Shown: in pieces, positions 1-8,582 of the stretch
Layout of the letters: the number at the start of each line of letters is the position of its first letter
How positions within the stretch are numbered: position 1 is the stretch's first letter
DNA from: Flavobacteriales bacterium
GTDB taxonomy: Bacteria > Bacteroidota > Bacteroidia > Flavobacteriales_E > Vicingaceae
Length of the DNA stretch: 64,000 nt
Direction of reading: 5' to 3'
Assembly: GCA_002401955.1 (NCBI GenBank)
Contig: NVUQ01000005.1
Coordinates: 1 to 64,000, forward strand
Program-made: the position numbers and the translations under genes
Notes under the pieces: model-generated
Told to the model about the DNA's origin: nothing
Seen by the model: the letters and a program-made list of their open reading frames with translations, nothing else
Database searches by the model: none

Positions 1-274
1 AAAAACAAACTATCTGTAAATCAAATTTTAAGTATTACACATAACAAGTATTTTTTAGAAGCTTATAACGGGTGTTTTGATTCATAATTGGTATTATACT
101 TGAGATTAAGATGCTTAAAAATAATGTTATTGTTGTTTTCATGACTTAAAATTTAGTTTAATTAGTTTAAAATATGATGGAACAAATCTCCTAAGAAAAA
201 AGTGCTTATTTTCCACCTAAATGGCTGGTTATAAATAACTATACAATTGTATAATCCTGTAATACAATAAGTTA

Positions 275-320
275 AAATGGCTATCAAACGCAACTTAAAC
301 CAAGTACGTGATAGCCATTT
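275..320. repeat. 12-bp inverted repeat with 22-nt loop
   Basis: AAATGGCTATCA and TGATAGCCATTT form a perfect 12-bp stem around a 22-nt loop. It could be a terminator-like hairpin, a small structured RNA or a decayed transposon end. No adjacent gene explains it, and there is no long U-run on either side. Confidence 0.4.
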
Positions 321-367
321 AATCATCTTTTAAGCCCAGTCATTTAAAACTTAAAAGAATCTTTTTA

Positions 368-580
368 TTAAAAATAATACAAATACACGTTTGGAAAAGG
401 ACTTAGATCAATAACAATGGCTACTAATTTTTTATTAAAAGATAAGTTAGGGTTTTTTAAGTGAAATGTGTGAAATACTTTATCTATTATCAGTTTCATC
501 TTTTTTATTTTATTACTATTTGGTTTAATATCTCCTGAATTTATTTGAAGATGAACAGGGTGAGTGTTACTGTTTTTCAT
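368..580 (-). CDS. Doubtful small hypothetical protein (70 aa)
   Basis: An ATG-started 70-codon ORF with Lys- and Asn-rich composition and no signal peptide, membrane segment or recognised motif. About 80-90 nt upstream, reading the minus strand, there is a TACTTTCG element close to the TAnnTTTG promoter consensus of the Bacteroidota, which is the only positive sign. There is no visible ribosome binding site. It could equally be chance in an AT-rich spacer. I do not recognise a family. Confidence 0.25.
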   Translation of the reverse strand: MKNSNTHPVHLQINSGDIKPNSNKIKKMKLIIDKVFHTFHLKNPNLSFNKKLVAIVIDLSPFPNVYLYYF

Positions 581-747
581 GTTTTTTTGTTATACTTTTT
601 GTTTTATCCTTCTTGTAAGTTTTTAATACTTTTGAGAATAAAAAAATAGATGTTAATATGTTTGCGAAAGTATTTTTATTTACTTTAAAAGCATGTAATT
701 AGTGTAATACAAAATCTTACATAAATAAAAAAAGGGATTACAAAATA

Positions 748-861
748 TTACATAGAGTACATGACTCCCTGTTCTGCCAACGAGCTATAAGCTTGAGCTG
801 AATTATTTACTTGTTTGCCTAATTCAACATAAATTCGAGCATTTACTGTGTCATTTTTTTT
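748..861 (-). pseudogene. Orphan C-terminal coding remnant
   Basis: Reading the minus strand, an open frame of about 37 codons ends in TAA at 748-750 and translates as a protein-like segment (...ARIYVELGKQVNNSAQAYSSL...). It has no start codon: the frame is closed just upstream by a stop in a poly-A run. The composition looks like a real protein C-terminus rather than random AT-rich translation. I read it as the decayed 3' end of a lost gene. Family unknown. Confidence 0.35.
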
Positions 862-982
862 TTATTATATTTTATAGAGTAATTCAGTTTAGTTTTGGCA
901 AACTGAATTTGAAGAAAAAGAAAGTAATGGTATTAGAATTATCCAGTTTTTCATTTTTAACCTAGGCTTATCAACCAAATAT

Positions 983-1023
983 AACCAAAAAAGGCTATCT
1001 TTTCAGATAGCCCTTTTTTGGTT
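983..1023 (-). terminator. Rho-independent terminator after paaH
   Basis: A long stem (AACCAAAAAAGGCTATCT paired with its complement, one bulged G, TTTC loop) begins 11 bp past the paaH stop codon. The minus-strand 3' arm gives a T-run, so it should end the paaH transcript. The symmetric A and T tracts could make it bidirectional. Confidence 0.8.
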
Positions 1024-1033
1024 TCTGGTTATT

Positions 1034-2224
1034 CTAATAAAAAGTTTGATTATCTCTAACCATTCTTCTTAGCAACACACTCGGACGATATCTGTCATCA
1101 CCATATTCTGCATGTAAAAACTCTAACCTTAAGAGTACTTCTTCTAAACCAATTGCGTCAGCCCATTTTAATAGGCCTGCAGGATAATTAACACCTTTAG
1201 TCATTGCTAAATCAATATCTTCTTTAGTTGCAATGTTTAAAAATAACGCATCAGCAGCTTCATTAATTAACATAACCACTATTCTGTTTACGATTTCTTT
1301 ACCTAACTCTTCATTTTTATTTGGTTCAGGTTTTACTGCACCTTCAGAGTAATCATAATAACCCCTTCCGGTTTTTCTTCCGAACCAACCGGCTTCAGAA
1401 TGTCTTTTTTGAGTAAAAGATGGTCTGTATCTTGGGTCGCAATAAAAAGCTGCAAAAACAGTTTCTGTTACGGTATAATTGATATCATTTCCAATGTAAT
1501 CCATTAAGGTAAATGGTCCCATTCTAAACTCTCCCAATTCAGTCATTGCCCAATCGATAGTTGCAAAATCTGCAATTCCTTCCTCATAAATTTTAAGTGC
1601 CTCACCATAAAACGGACGAGCAACTCTGTTTACAATAAACCCTGGAGTATCTTTCGTTAAAACAGTTACCTTTTTCCAATCGTCAATTAATTGACGAGAA
1701 GCATTTTTTGTGTTTTCAGAAGTTTGTACTGCAGGAATAATCTCTACCAACGGCATTAACGGAGCTGGATTAAAAAAGTGAATACCTATTACTCGCTCTG
1801 ATTTTTTACAAGCTGATGCAATTGATGCAATAGACAACGAAGAAGTGTTACTTGCTAAAACACAGTCATCAGAAACAATACTTTCTAATTGAGTAAATAC
1901 TTTTTGTTTAATGTCTAAATTTTCAATAATTGCTTCAATTACAATTCCGCAATTAGCAAAATCATTGATGTTATTAGAGAATTTTATTCTTCCAATTATT
2001 GCATTAGAAGTTGCTTCATTAATTCGTTCTTTCTCAACTAGTCGAGCTAATATCTTTTTAAGACTTGCCTCAGCTTTTGATAAAGCCTCTTCGTTCAAAT
2101 CTACCAATATCACTTTATGTTCTTGCGTTGCTGCAATTTGTGCAATTCCAGCACCCATTGAACCTGCTCCTAAAACCCCTATAATATGGTTCTTAGTTAA
2201 TTGTTGTTTGTTGTTTGTACTCAC
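1034..2224 (-). CDS. paaH: 3-hydroxyacyl-CoA dehydrogenase, PaaH type
   Basis: NAD-dependent oxidation of a 3-hydroxyacyl-CoA. In phenylacetate catabolism the substrate is 3-hydroxyadipyl-CoA. The Rossmann motif GVLGAGSMGAGIAQ lies at residues 17-30, followed by the 3HCDH_N domain with the HFFNPAPLMPLVEI segment that carries the catalytic His, then a 3HCDH domain (GFIVNRVARPFYGEA, about 200-290) and a second partial C-terminal 3HCDH repeat, giving the 396-residue length usual for PaaH/3-hydroxybutyryl-CoA dehydrogenases of this phylum. The frame starts with GTG directly after the TAA of the upstream four-helix-bundle gene and no ATG is available before the Rossmann motif, so translation is probably coupled to that gene. 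The paaG neighbour supports the phenylacetate assignment; a general beta-oxidation role cannot be excluded. Confidence 0.85.
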   Translation of the reverse strand: MSTNNKQQLTKNHIIGVLGAGSMGAGIAQIAATQEHKVILVDLNEEALSKAEASLKKILARLVEKERINEATSNAIIGRIKFSNNINDFANCGIVIEAIIENLDIKQKVFTQLESIVSDDCVLASNTSSLSIASIASACKKSERVIGIHFFNPAPLMPLVEIIPAVQTSENTKNASRQLIDDWKKVTVLTKDTPGFIVNRVARPFYGEALKIYEEGIADFATIDWAMTELGEFRMGPFTLMDYIGNDINYTVTETVFAAFYCDPRYRPSFTQKRHSEAGWFGRKTGRGYYDYSEGAVKPEPNKNEELGKEIVNRIVVMLINEAADALFLNIATKEDIDLAMTKGVNYPAGLLKWADAIGLEEVLLRLEFLHAEYGDDRYRPSVLLRRMVRDNQTFY

Positions 2225-2587
2225 TTATTTCGTTTTATAATAATTAATAAATCCATTCAACAATTTCTTGCAAACAGTAATTTGGTTTAAAATATTAGTC
2301 AATTCTTCTTGTTTGATATATTCTAAATCTAATGAGATATGAATTTGAGTTTCCAACTCATATAATGATCCTCTTGAAATATAAAAGAACTGTATAGAGT
2401 CTTTTGAATGATTTCTACCACAACCTTCTGCTATATTAGATGGGACAGAAATAGCACACCTTTGCATTTGAGAAGTTAAACCATAATTTTCATTATCCGG
2501 AAATTTACGTGTTAGCCTATAAATATCTGAGACCAACGCTTTAGCATCCTTCCAAACATTTAATGATGTATAATCTTTATAATCCAT
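2225..2587 (-). CDS. Four-helix-bundle protein (S23/IVP family)
   Basis: A 120-residue all-helical protein of the family named after proteins encoded in 23S rRNA intervening sequences (TIGR02436 type). The family signature is clear: WKDAKALVSDIYRLTRKFP near the start, then the GLTSQMQRCAISVPSNIAEGCGR block and YELETQIHISLDLEYI. Members form pentameric helical bundles; their cellular role is not established. The gene abuts paaH with no spacer, and its start codon lies at the edge of a 54-bp tandem repeat that also contains copies of the start region. These genes are often found in repeat-rich or hypervariable sites, so this one may be a later insertion between paaG and paaH. Confidence 0.85.
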   Translation of the reverse strand: MDYKDYTSLNVWKDAKALVSDIYRLTRKFPDNENYGLTSQMQRCAISVPSNIAEGCGRNHSKDSIQFFYISRGSLYELETQIHISLDLEYIKQEELTNILNQITVCKKLLNGFINYYKTK

Positions 2588-2765
2588 CTAACAACAAGTA
2601 ACCATTCTATAGTAATTTATAATCCATTTAACAACTAAATTCTAACAACAAGTAACCATTCTATAGCAATTCATAATCCATCTAACAACTAAATTCTAAC
2701 AACAAGTAACCATTCTATAGCAATTCATAATCCATCTAACAACTAAATTCTAACAACAAGTAACT
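2581..2765. repeat. 54-bp tandem repeat, just over three units
   Basis: Units begin at 2588, 2642 and 2696, with a partial fourth at 2750, all with a period of exactly 54 bp; units two and three are nearly identical. On the minus strand each unit contains GTTAGATGGATTAT, which matches the start region of the four-helix-bundle gene; in the repeats this mini-frame reads M-D-Y-E-L-L-stop. The array therefore seems to have grown by slippage from the gene's own translation start. It fills the paaG to four-helix-bundle spacer. Confidence 0.95.
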
Positions 2766-2768
2766 ATG

Positions 2769-3539
2769 TTACTCCCCTTTAAATTCTGGTTTTCTTTTTT
2801 CTAAGAAAGCATTTACACCCTCTTGGTAATCATAAGTCTGTCCAGCTTCTGTTTGTATTTCATTTTCTAATGCTAATTGTTGGGTAAGTGTGTTGTTAAA
2901 AGATTCGTTTAATAATCTTTTAGTCAACCCAATACCTTTTGTTGGCATCTTTGCCAGTTTTTGAGCAATTCCTAAAGCAATTTCTTGTAATTCTTCATCC
3001 GCAACAGCTTTATAAATCATTCCCATTTGAACAGCTTCTTCAGCCATTACTTTATCGCCTAAAAACATTAAAGCAGCAGATTTTTGCATACCAATTAAAC
3101 GCGGTAAATAATACGTTCCTCCACTATCTGGTATCAACCCTATTTTACTGAATGCTTGAATAAAAGCTACTGAATTTCCTGCTATAGTAATATCACAAGC
3201 CAAAGCTAAATTAGCCCCAGCTCCAGCTGCAACCCCATTTACACCACAAATAATTGGTTTTTCAATTGTTCTTAAACGTTCAATTATTGGATTGTAATGT
3301 TCTTCAACAATTTTATCTAATTGAGTTTGCTCAGGGTCAATTGCTTCAGCTAAATCTTGTCCCGCACAAAATGCTTTTCCCGTTCCAGTGATATATATAG
3401 CTCTAACTTCTTTGTTTGATTCACACTCATCTAATCGAGCTTGTAAATCAAATGCCATTTGTCTTACAAAACTGTTGAATTTATCTGGTCGGTTTAGCGT
3501 AATAATTCCTACTCCGTTCTCTATTTTAAAATCTATCAT
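2769..3539 (-). CDS. paaG: Enoyl-CoA hydratase/isomerase, PaaG type
   Basis: A crotonase-fold enzyme of 256 residues. PaaG isomerises the 1,2-epoxyphenylacetyl-CoA to the ring-expanded oxepin-CoA in phenylacetate degradation. Visible features are the N-terminal GVGIITLNRP strand, oxyanion-hole segments (GKAFCAGQDLAE, GVAAGAGANLALACD) and the block GLIPDSGGTYYLPRLIGM, which has the Asp position of PaaG rather than the Glu pair of typical hydratases. The C-terminal helix (EGVNAFLEKRKPEFKGE) is standard. It lies between the biotin carboxylase gene and the 54-bp repeat, on the same strand as paaH. A general enoyl-CoA hydratase role is possible but the PDSGG pattern favours PaaG. Confidence 0.85.
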   Translation of the reverse strand: MIDFKIENGVGIITLNRPDKFNSFVRQMAFDLQARLDECESNKEVRAIYITGTGKAFCAGQDLAEAIDPEQTQLDKIVEEHYNPIIERLRTIEKPIICGVNGVAAGAGANLALACDITIAGNSVAFIQAFSKIGLIPDSGGTYYLPRLIGMQKSAALMFLGDKVMAEEAVQMGMIYKAVADEELQEIALGIAQKLAKMPTKGIGLTKRLLNESFNNTLTQQLALENEIQTEAGQTYDYQEGVNAFLEKRKPEFKGE

Positions 3540-3556
3540 TTTAGTGTGTGGTTTTT

Positions 3557-3613
3557 AGTGTATGGTTTATGGGATAAGTTTTTTAAAACACTAAACACCA
3601 TAAACTAAACACT
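3557..3613. repeat. Inverted repeat between accC and paaG
   Basis: AGTGTATGGTTTATGG and CCATAAACTAAACACT form an imperfect stem around about 25 nt. The spacer is composed of TTTAGTG/CACTAAA words like those in the heptamer array at 44.9 kb. It has no T-run after the stem, so it is more likely a repeat-derived spacer or mRNA processing hairpin than a strong terminator. Confidence 0.5.
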
Positions 3614-3616
3614 ATT

Positions 3617-5095
3617 TTACATTCTATTAATTTTCCATTTAGAAATGGTTTTTTCTGGTTCCGCAACAACTTTATTCGCTGCACCTTCTTCATATAGTCT
3701 TGCGGAAAAAAGAGCTGCAATCTTCTCTCCTTTAAGGTCAGAATTTTGTAATTTTTCAGGGCTAAAGTGATCTTTAACAAAATGCGTATCAAAATTTCCA
3801 CTAACAAAAGCTTCATGTTGTATTGTAAACTTACAGAACGAAAGCGTTGTTTCTAGTCCACTAATCTGATAATCATCAATTGCTCTAATCATTCTTTCTC
3901 TTGCCTCTTCTCTATCTTTTCCATGAGTAATTAATTTAGAAATCATCGGATCATAATAAATTGGAATATCCATTCCTTCCTCAAATCCATCATCAACTCT
4001 TATTCCCATTCCCTCTGGTCTAACATAAGTATTTAACCTACCAATATCTGGCAAGAAATTATTCATGGGATCTTCAGCATAAACCCTAACCTCAAATGAA
4101 TGCCCGTTAATTTGAACATCATCTTGAGTGAAACTTAATTTTTCTCCTCTAGCAATATTAATTTGCTCTTTTACCAAATCAATTCCAGTAATCATTTCTG
4201 TAACTGGGTGTTCAACTTGTAAACGAGTGTTCATCTCTAAGAAATAAAAATCTTTATTATTTTCTAATAAAAATTCTACTGTTCCAGCTCCAACATAATC
4301 ACAAGAACGTGCAACATCAACAGCACATTTCCCCATTGCTTCTCTTAGTTCTGGAGTTAAAACTGCCGAAGGAGCTTCTTCAATTACTTTTTGATGTCTC
4401 CTTTGAATAGAACATTCGCGCTCAAATAAATAAACAATATTTCCGTGAGTATCTGCAATTATTTGTATTTCAATATGTCGAGGAGAGCCTACATATTTTT
4501 CAATAAAAACAGCTCCATTTCCAAAAGAAGAAACAGCTTCGCTTACCGCTCTATCCATTTGCTCTTCAAACTCATCCGCATTTTCTACCACACGCATTCC
4601 TTTACCACCACCACCTGCAGCAGCTTTAATTAAAATTGGAAACCCAATACCTTTAGCAATTTCTTTAGCTGCGGCAATATCTTTTATGGCTTCATCTGTT
4701 CCAGGAACCATAGGGATATTGTAACTCTTTACGGTGTCCTTAGCTTTTAACTTATCTCCCATCAGCTCCATTGCTTCTGGCGATGGACCAATAAAAGTAA
4801 TTCCAGCTTGAGTAATTTTTCTTGTAGCATCTGCATTTTCAGATAAAAACCCATATCCTGGATGTAATCCATCTACATTTAAATCTTTACAAATTTGAAT
4901 AATTTTATCTACTTGTAAATAAGATTCACTTGATGGGGGTGGTCCAACACAAATAGCTTCATCAGCATATTTTACAAATGGTGCATTTCTATCTGCTTCA
5001 GAAAAAATTGCAACCGTTTTTACTCCCATTTCTCTTGCTGTACGCATAATACGCAAAGCAATTTCTCCTCTATTGGCAATAAGTATTTTATCCAT
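3617..5095 (-). CDS. accC: Biotin carboxylase subunit of an acyl-CoA carboxylase
   Basis: ATP-dependent carboxylation of biotin for acetyl-CoA or propionyl-CoA carboxylase. Domains in order: N-terminal carbamoyl-phosphate-synthase-like domain (KILIANRGEIALRIMRT), ATP-grasp domain with the glycine-rich loop AAAGGGGKGMRVV and the ECSIQRRHQKVIEEAP, EMNTRLQVEHPVTE motifs, then the biotin carboxylase C domain (GHSFEVRVYAEDP). At 492 residues it is a stand-alone subunit with a tail of about 45 residues and no biotinyl domain. No carboxyltransferase gene is adjacent. The neighbouring paa genes make an acyl-CoA (propionyl- or acetyl-CoA) carboxylase plausible; the exact substrate cannot be told from sequence. 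Confidence 0.85.
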   Translation of the reverse strand: MDKILIANRGEIALRIMRTAREMGVKTVAIFSEADRNAPFVKYADEAICVGPPPSSESYLQVDKIIQICKDLNVDGLHPGYGFLSENADATRKITQAGITFIGPSPEAMELMGDKLKAKDTVKSYNIPMVPGTDEAIKDIAAAKEIAKGIGFPILIKAAAGGGGKGMRVVENADEFEEQMDRAVSEAVSSFGNGAVFIEKYVGSPRHIEIQIIADTHGNIVYLFERECSIQRRHQKVIEEAPSAVLTPELREAMGKCAVDVARSCDYVGAGTVEFLLENNKDFYFLEMNTRLQVEHPVTEMITGIDLVKEQINIARGEKLSFTQDDVQINGHSFEVRVYAEDPMNNFLPDIGRLNTYVRPEGMGIRVDDGFEEGMDIPIYYDPMISKLITHGKDREEARERMIRAIDDYQISGLETTLSFCKFTIQHEAFVSGNFDTHFVKDHFSPEKLQNSDLKGEKIAALFSARLYEEGAANKVVAEPEKTISKWKINRM

Positions 5096-5211
5096 AAAAA
5101 ATCTAATATAAATTGAAGGTTTAAAAGTAATAAATGTGTTTTGATTATTCGGTTTGGTTTCTGATAATTACGTGTTTGAAAAAAATGAGAGAGAAATGAC
5201 GAATTTTTGTC

Positions 5212-5219
5212 TACTTTTG
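5212..5219 (+). promoter_or_regulatory. -7 promoter element TACTTTTG
   Basis: A perfect match to TAnnTTTG, ending 7 bp before the ATG of the BatA-like gene. No convincing -33 TTG is seen at the expected distance. If used, the transcript would be nearly leaderless. Confidence 0.45.
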
Positions 5220-5226
5220 GGCTTTA

Positions 5227-7254
5227 ATGAAGTTTGCTTATCCAGAGTTCCTCTACGCATTATTCGCAATAGCGATTCCAATCATAATTCACTTATTTAA
5301 TTTTAGGAAGTTTAAGAAGATTTATTTTTCTAATGTTGAGTTTTTAAAGGAGGTTCAGCAAGAAACTCAAGCAAAATCAAAACTAAAACACCTGTTAATT
5401 TTATTGAGTAGAATTTTAGCTATTGCATTTTTAGTGTTTGCTTTTGCTCAGCCTTTTGTTCCTTCATCAAAAAATGATGCTGCTAACCAAAATAATGTTG
5501 TTGGGATTTATATTGATAATTCTTTTAGTATGGAAAGTACTGGAGAGAATGGTTCTTTATTAAATGAGGCTAAAATTAAAGCTATAGAACTTGTTAAATC
5601 TTACCGAGCTACCGATAAATTTATTTTAACAACCAATAATTTTAGCATTGGAGATCAACGATTACTAAGTAATGAAGAGGCTATAGATAGGATAGAAGAA
5701 GTTGTTATTTCATCTAACAGTCGAAATATTTCTACTATTTACTCTAGAAATAGAGATGCGATAAATTCTTCTGACATTAATAACAAATCATTTTATCTGT
5801 TATCAGATTTCCAAAAATCTACTGCTGATTTTTTATCAATTAAAGCAGATACCCTTATTAACAGCTTCATTATCCCAATAAAAGCAACTGAAATAAGTAA
5901 TTTGTATATTGATAGTTGTTGGTTTAATTCTCCAACTCATTTGCTCCATCAAAATGAAACACTAAACATTAGAATAAAAAATAACTCTAAAAATGACCTT
6001 GAAAACATTCCGGTAAAGCTTTACATTAATAACCAAAATATTGTTCCTGCAAGTTTTTCTGTAAAGGCAAATAATGAAACAATTATCACATTAAACTACC
6101 GAAACAAAACAAATGGTATTCAACAAGGAAGGGTTGAATTACGAGACAGTCCAATAATAACGGATGATATTTTCTACTTTTCTTACAGTATTTCTGATAA
6201 TATTAACATTCTTGGAATAGGAAACAACGAAGATGAGACTTCATTAAGTTCTATTTACGCTACTGATAGTGTATTTAATTATTCAAATTATAATGTAACT
6301 CAATTGGATTACTCATTAATCAAAAAAAGCAACTTAGTGGTTATTTATAATTTAGAAAAAGTTAATTCTGGTTTATCTAATGCTTTAAAAGGTTTTGTGG
6401 ATAATGGGGGAAGTCTTGTAGTTTTTCCATCTAATAAGATTGATTTTGATAGCTATAGAGAGTTTTTAAGCTTATTAAATGTTAATTACTATACAACATT
6501 AGATACGTTAAAAAATAAAGTGAGAGACATTAATTTAAAACATCCAGTGTTTAGTAATGTGTTTGATGGAAAACCAAAAGGCAACCTTAATTTACCAATT
6601 GTTTCTGCTCATTATTTAATTTCGAAAAATACTACAGCCTTTAAAAACACGATTTTAGCATTAAAAGATGCCAGCCCATTTTTAACTGAATATAAAGTAG
6701 AAAAAGGGAGTGTTTACCTCAGTACCGTAAGTTTAGATAATGAAAGTAGCAACTTTACCAATCACGCATTATTTGTTCCTACGTTGTACAATATTGCTTT
6801 GCTTAGTCAAAAAAACTATCCTTTATTTCATATAATCGGTAATAACTCTACTGTTAATGTAAGCAGAGGCGAAAAAGAAAATGTTTATCACATTAAAAAT
6901 AAAAGCCTAGATATTATTCCGAGAGTGAGGAATGCAAACAATAGCACTACAGTGTTTGTTGATACAGGAGTTGAAAAGGCAGATAATTATGTTTTAGACA
7001 ATAATCAAACTAAAATAGGATTGGCATACAATTACAATCGTTCTGAATCAGAATTGAGTTACATCTCTTCTGTAGAAATGGATGAAATTATTAAATCGAG
7101 TAACATTAATGCTCAATATATTGATTTAACAAACGGAACCATTCAATCTGCTTTGAGTGATTTAAACATTGGAAAAAAATATTGGAAATATTGTATTATT
7201 TTAGCTTTGCTTTTTTTGGCAGTTGAAATAGTTTTAATAAAAATCTTCAAATGA
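5227..7254 (+). CDS. BatA-like membrane protein with VWA-like domain
   Basis: A 675-residue inner-membrane protein. The start YPEFLYALFAIAIPIIIHLFNFRKFKKIYFSNVEFL is the conserved aerotolerance-regulator (BatA) N-terminal domain, with transmembrane segments at about 8-25 and 56-78. The following region contains YIDNSFSMES, a DxSxS metal-ion-dependent adhesion motif of a von Willebrand A domain. A long periplasmic part follows and a last transmembrane helix (KYCIILALLFLAVEIVLIKIFK) ends the protein. The family is common in the Bacteroidota but its role is poorly known. The stop codon overlaps the ATG of the dihydroorotase-like gene by four bases (ATGA), so the two are co-translated. Confidence 0.8.
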   Translation: MKFAYPEFLYALFAIAIPIIIHLFNFRKFKKIYFSNVEFLKEVQQETQAKSKLKHLLILLSRILAIAFLVFAFAQPFVPSSKNDAANQNNVVGIYIDNSFSMESTGENGSLLNEAKIKAIELVKSYRATDKFILTTNNFSIGDQRLLSNEEAIDRIEEVVISSNSRNISTIYSRNRDAINSSDINNKSFYLLSDFQKSTADFLSIKADTLINSFIIPIKATEISNLYIDSCWFNSPTHLLHQNETLNIRIKNNSKNDLENIPVKLYINNQNIVPASFSVKANNETIITLNYRNKTNGIQQGRVELRDSPIITDDIFYFSYSISDNINILGIGNNEDETSLSSIYATDSVFNYSNYNVTQLDYSLIKKSNLVVIYNLEKVNSGLSNALKGFVDNGGSLVVFPSNKIDFDSYREFLSLLNVNYYTTLDTLKNKVRDINLKHPVFSNVFDGKPKGNLNLPIVSAHYLISKNTTAFKNTILALKDASPFLTEYKVEKGSVYLSTVSLDNESSNFTNHALFVPTLYNIALLSQKNYPLFHIIGNNSTVNVSRGEKENVYHIKNKSLDIIPRVRNANNSTTVFVDTGVEKADNYVLDNNQTKIGLAYNYNRSESELSYISSVEMDEIIKSSNINAQYIDLTNGTIQSALSDLNIGKKYWKYCIILALLFLAVEIVLIKIFK

Positions 7255-8537
7255 ACGCTTTAATTAAATCTGCAAAAATAATTGACAGCAACTCTAAGTT
7301 TAACGGGAAAACTGTTGACATTCTTATCGAAAAAGGTATTATTTCTAAGATTGGATCGAACCTAAAAAACCTAAACAACATCAAAGAAATCAGTTTTAAT
7401 GATTTAAACGTTTCTGCTGGTTGGTTTGATATGCGAACAAATTTTTGTGACCCAGGACATGAATACAAAGAAGATTTGAATTCAGGGTTAAAAGCTGCTG
7501 CAAAAGGAGGGTTTACAGGGGTAATGGTAATGCCAGATAGCAACCCTTCAACAAGTACAAAAGGAGGTATAGAATACCTGATTAACAAAACCAAAGGGAA
7601 TATTGTTGATGCTTTACCTGCGGGGAGTTTGTCGCACAATTGTGAAGGAAAAGAAATAGCAGAAATGTACGACATGCATACTGCAGGAGCAATAGCTTTT
7701 ACAGATAACAAAAAAAGTGTTTCTAAATCGAGTTTACTAAATCGAGCACTGCTTTATAGCCAATCGTTTAGCGGATTAATTATAAACTTCCCTAATGATA
7801 AAGAGCTAAGCAATAGTGGGCAAATAAATGAAGGGGTTGTTAGTACTGAATTGGGTTTAAAAGGTATTCCTGCACTTGCCGAAGAGCTAATGGTTTCTAG
7901 AGATATATTTTTAGCAGAATATTGCAACTCAAAAATTCACTTGTCAAATATCACTACAAGAAAATCGGTTCAACTGATTAAGGAAGCTAAGAAAAAAGGA
8001 TTAAATATTACTGCAGATGTCAATTCATACCATTTATTACTAGATGAGACTGAATTATTGCACTTCGATAATCATTACAAAGTAAATCCTCCACTTAGAA
8101 CTAAAGAGGATATTAAAGCACTAATTACAGGATTAAAAGATGGAACAATAGATGTGATCTGTTCTGATCACACCCCAGAGGATATAGAGAACAAACAATG
8201 TGAGTTTGATCATGCTGCTTTTGGAATGATTAACCTTCAAACTTCTTTTTCGGTTGCAAATACAGCTATCAATGGAAAACTAGATTTAACTGAAGCCATC
8301 TCAAAAATAACAAGTTCTCCCAGAAAGATATTAGGTTTAGAAAATGTAGGAATTAAGGAAGGGGAAAAAGCCAACTTAACGCTTTTTAGTCCAACCGAAA
8401 AGTGGAGTTTACAAAAAGAAGACATTGTTTCTAAATCTAAAAACACACCTCTTATTGGAAGAGAGTTAACAGGTAAAGTTTATGGTGTGGTGAATAATAA
8501 CTTGATAAACCTTGAGAACGAAATAATAGAGAAATAA
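7251..8537 (+). CDS. Dihydroorotase homologue, probably non-catalytic
   Basis: An amidohydrolase-fold protein of 428 residues, of the dihydroorotase 'multifunctional complex' type. The order of blocks matches PyrC: GWFDMRTNFCDPG, GGFTGVMVMPDSNP, IHLSNIT, a substrate region and ICSDHTPE. However the N-terminal metal motif HxH (normally DxHxHxR) is replaced by MRTN, and the third conserved His region reads ADVNSYHLLL. The SDHTPE aspartate is kept. Loss of the HxH pair suggests an inactive, PyrX-like partner, which in other bacteria stabilises aspartate transcarbamoylase. Another active PyrC would be needed elsewhere in the genome. Overlaps the BatA-like gene by four bases and ends in a strong terminator. 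Confidence 0.8.
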   Translation: MNALIKSAKIIDSNSKFNGKTVDILIEKGIISKIGSNLKNLNNIKEISFNDLNVSAGWFDMRTNFCDPGHEYKEDLNSGLKAAAKGGFTGVMVMPDSNPSTSTKGGIEYLINKTKGNIVDALPAGSLSHNCEGKEIAEMYDMHTAGAIAFTDNKKSVSKSSLLNRALLYSQSFSGLIINFPNDKELSNSGQINEGVVSTELGLKGIPALAEELMVSRDIFLAEYCNSKIHLSNITTRKSVQLIKEAKKKGLNITADVNSYHLLLDETELLHFDNHYKVNPPLRTKEDIKALITGLKDGTIDVICSDHTPEDIENKQCEFDHAAFGMINLQTSFSVANTAINGKLDLTEAISKITSSPRKILGLENVGIKEGEKANLTLFSPTEKWSLQKEDIVSKSKNTPLIGRELTGKVYGVVNNNLINLENEIIEK

Positions 8538-8566
8538 AAAGGTTTAAGTATAACTTAAACCTTTTT
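8536..8566 (+). terminator. Rho-independent terminator
   Basis: A perfect stem AAAAAGGTTTAAGT / ACTTAAACCTTTTT with a 3-nt loop, overlapping the end of the dihydroorotase-like stop codon. The symmetric A and T tracts also suit the convergent lipoprotein gene on the other strand. Confidence 0.9.
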
Positions 8567-8582
8567 ATTGTTTTTTCATAAC

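Larger units (their letters stand above)
1..1033. other. Gene-poor leading region
   Basis: About 1 kb without a convincing gene. It holds an inverted repeat (275-320), a perfect 12-bp palindrome ATACAATTGTAT at 241-252, a weak 70-codon minus-strand ORF, a short coding remnant (748-861) and the terminator of paaH. Two 16-bp direct repeats with one mismatch (TACAAAATnTTACATA) lie at 708-723 and 739-754. Nothing else was recognised. The mixture of small fragments looks like decayed sequence at the edge of an older rearrangement; that reading is inference. Confidence 0.5.

Noticed and set aside
2581-2765. CRISPR array
   Set aside because: The 54-bp units are direct tandem copies without unique spacers and without cas genes.
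3583-3816. 77-codon minus-strand ORF overlapping the end of accC
   Set aside because: It is an alternative frame within and beyond the accC 3' end with no signal of its own.
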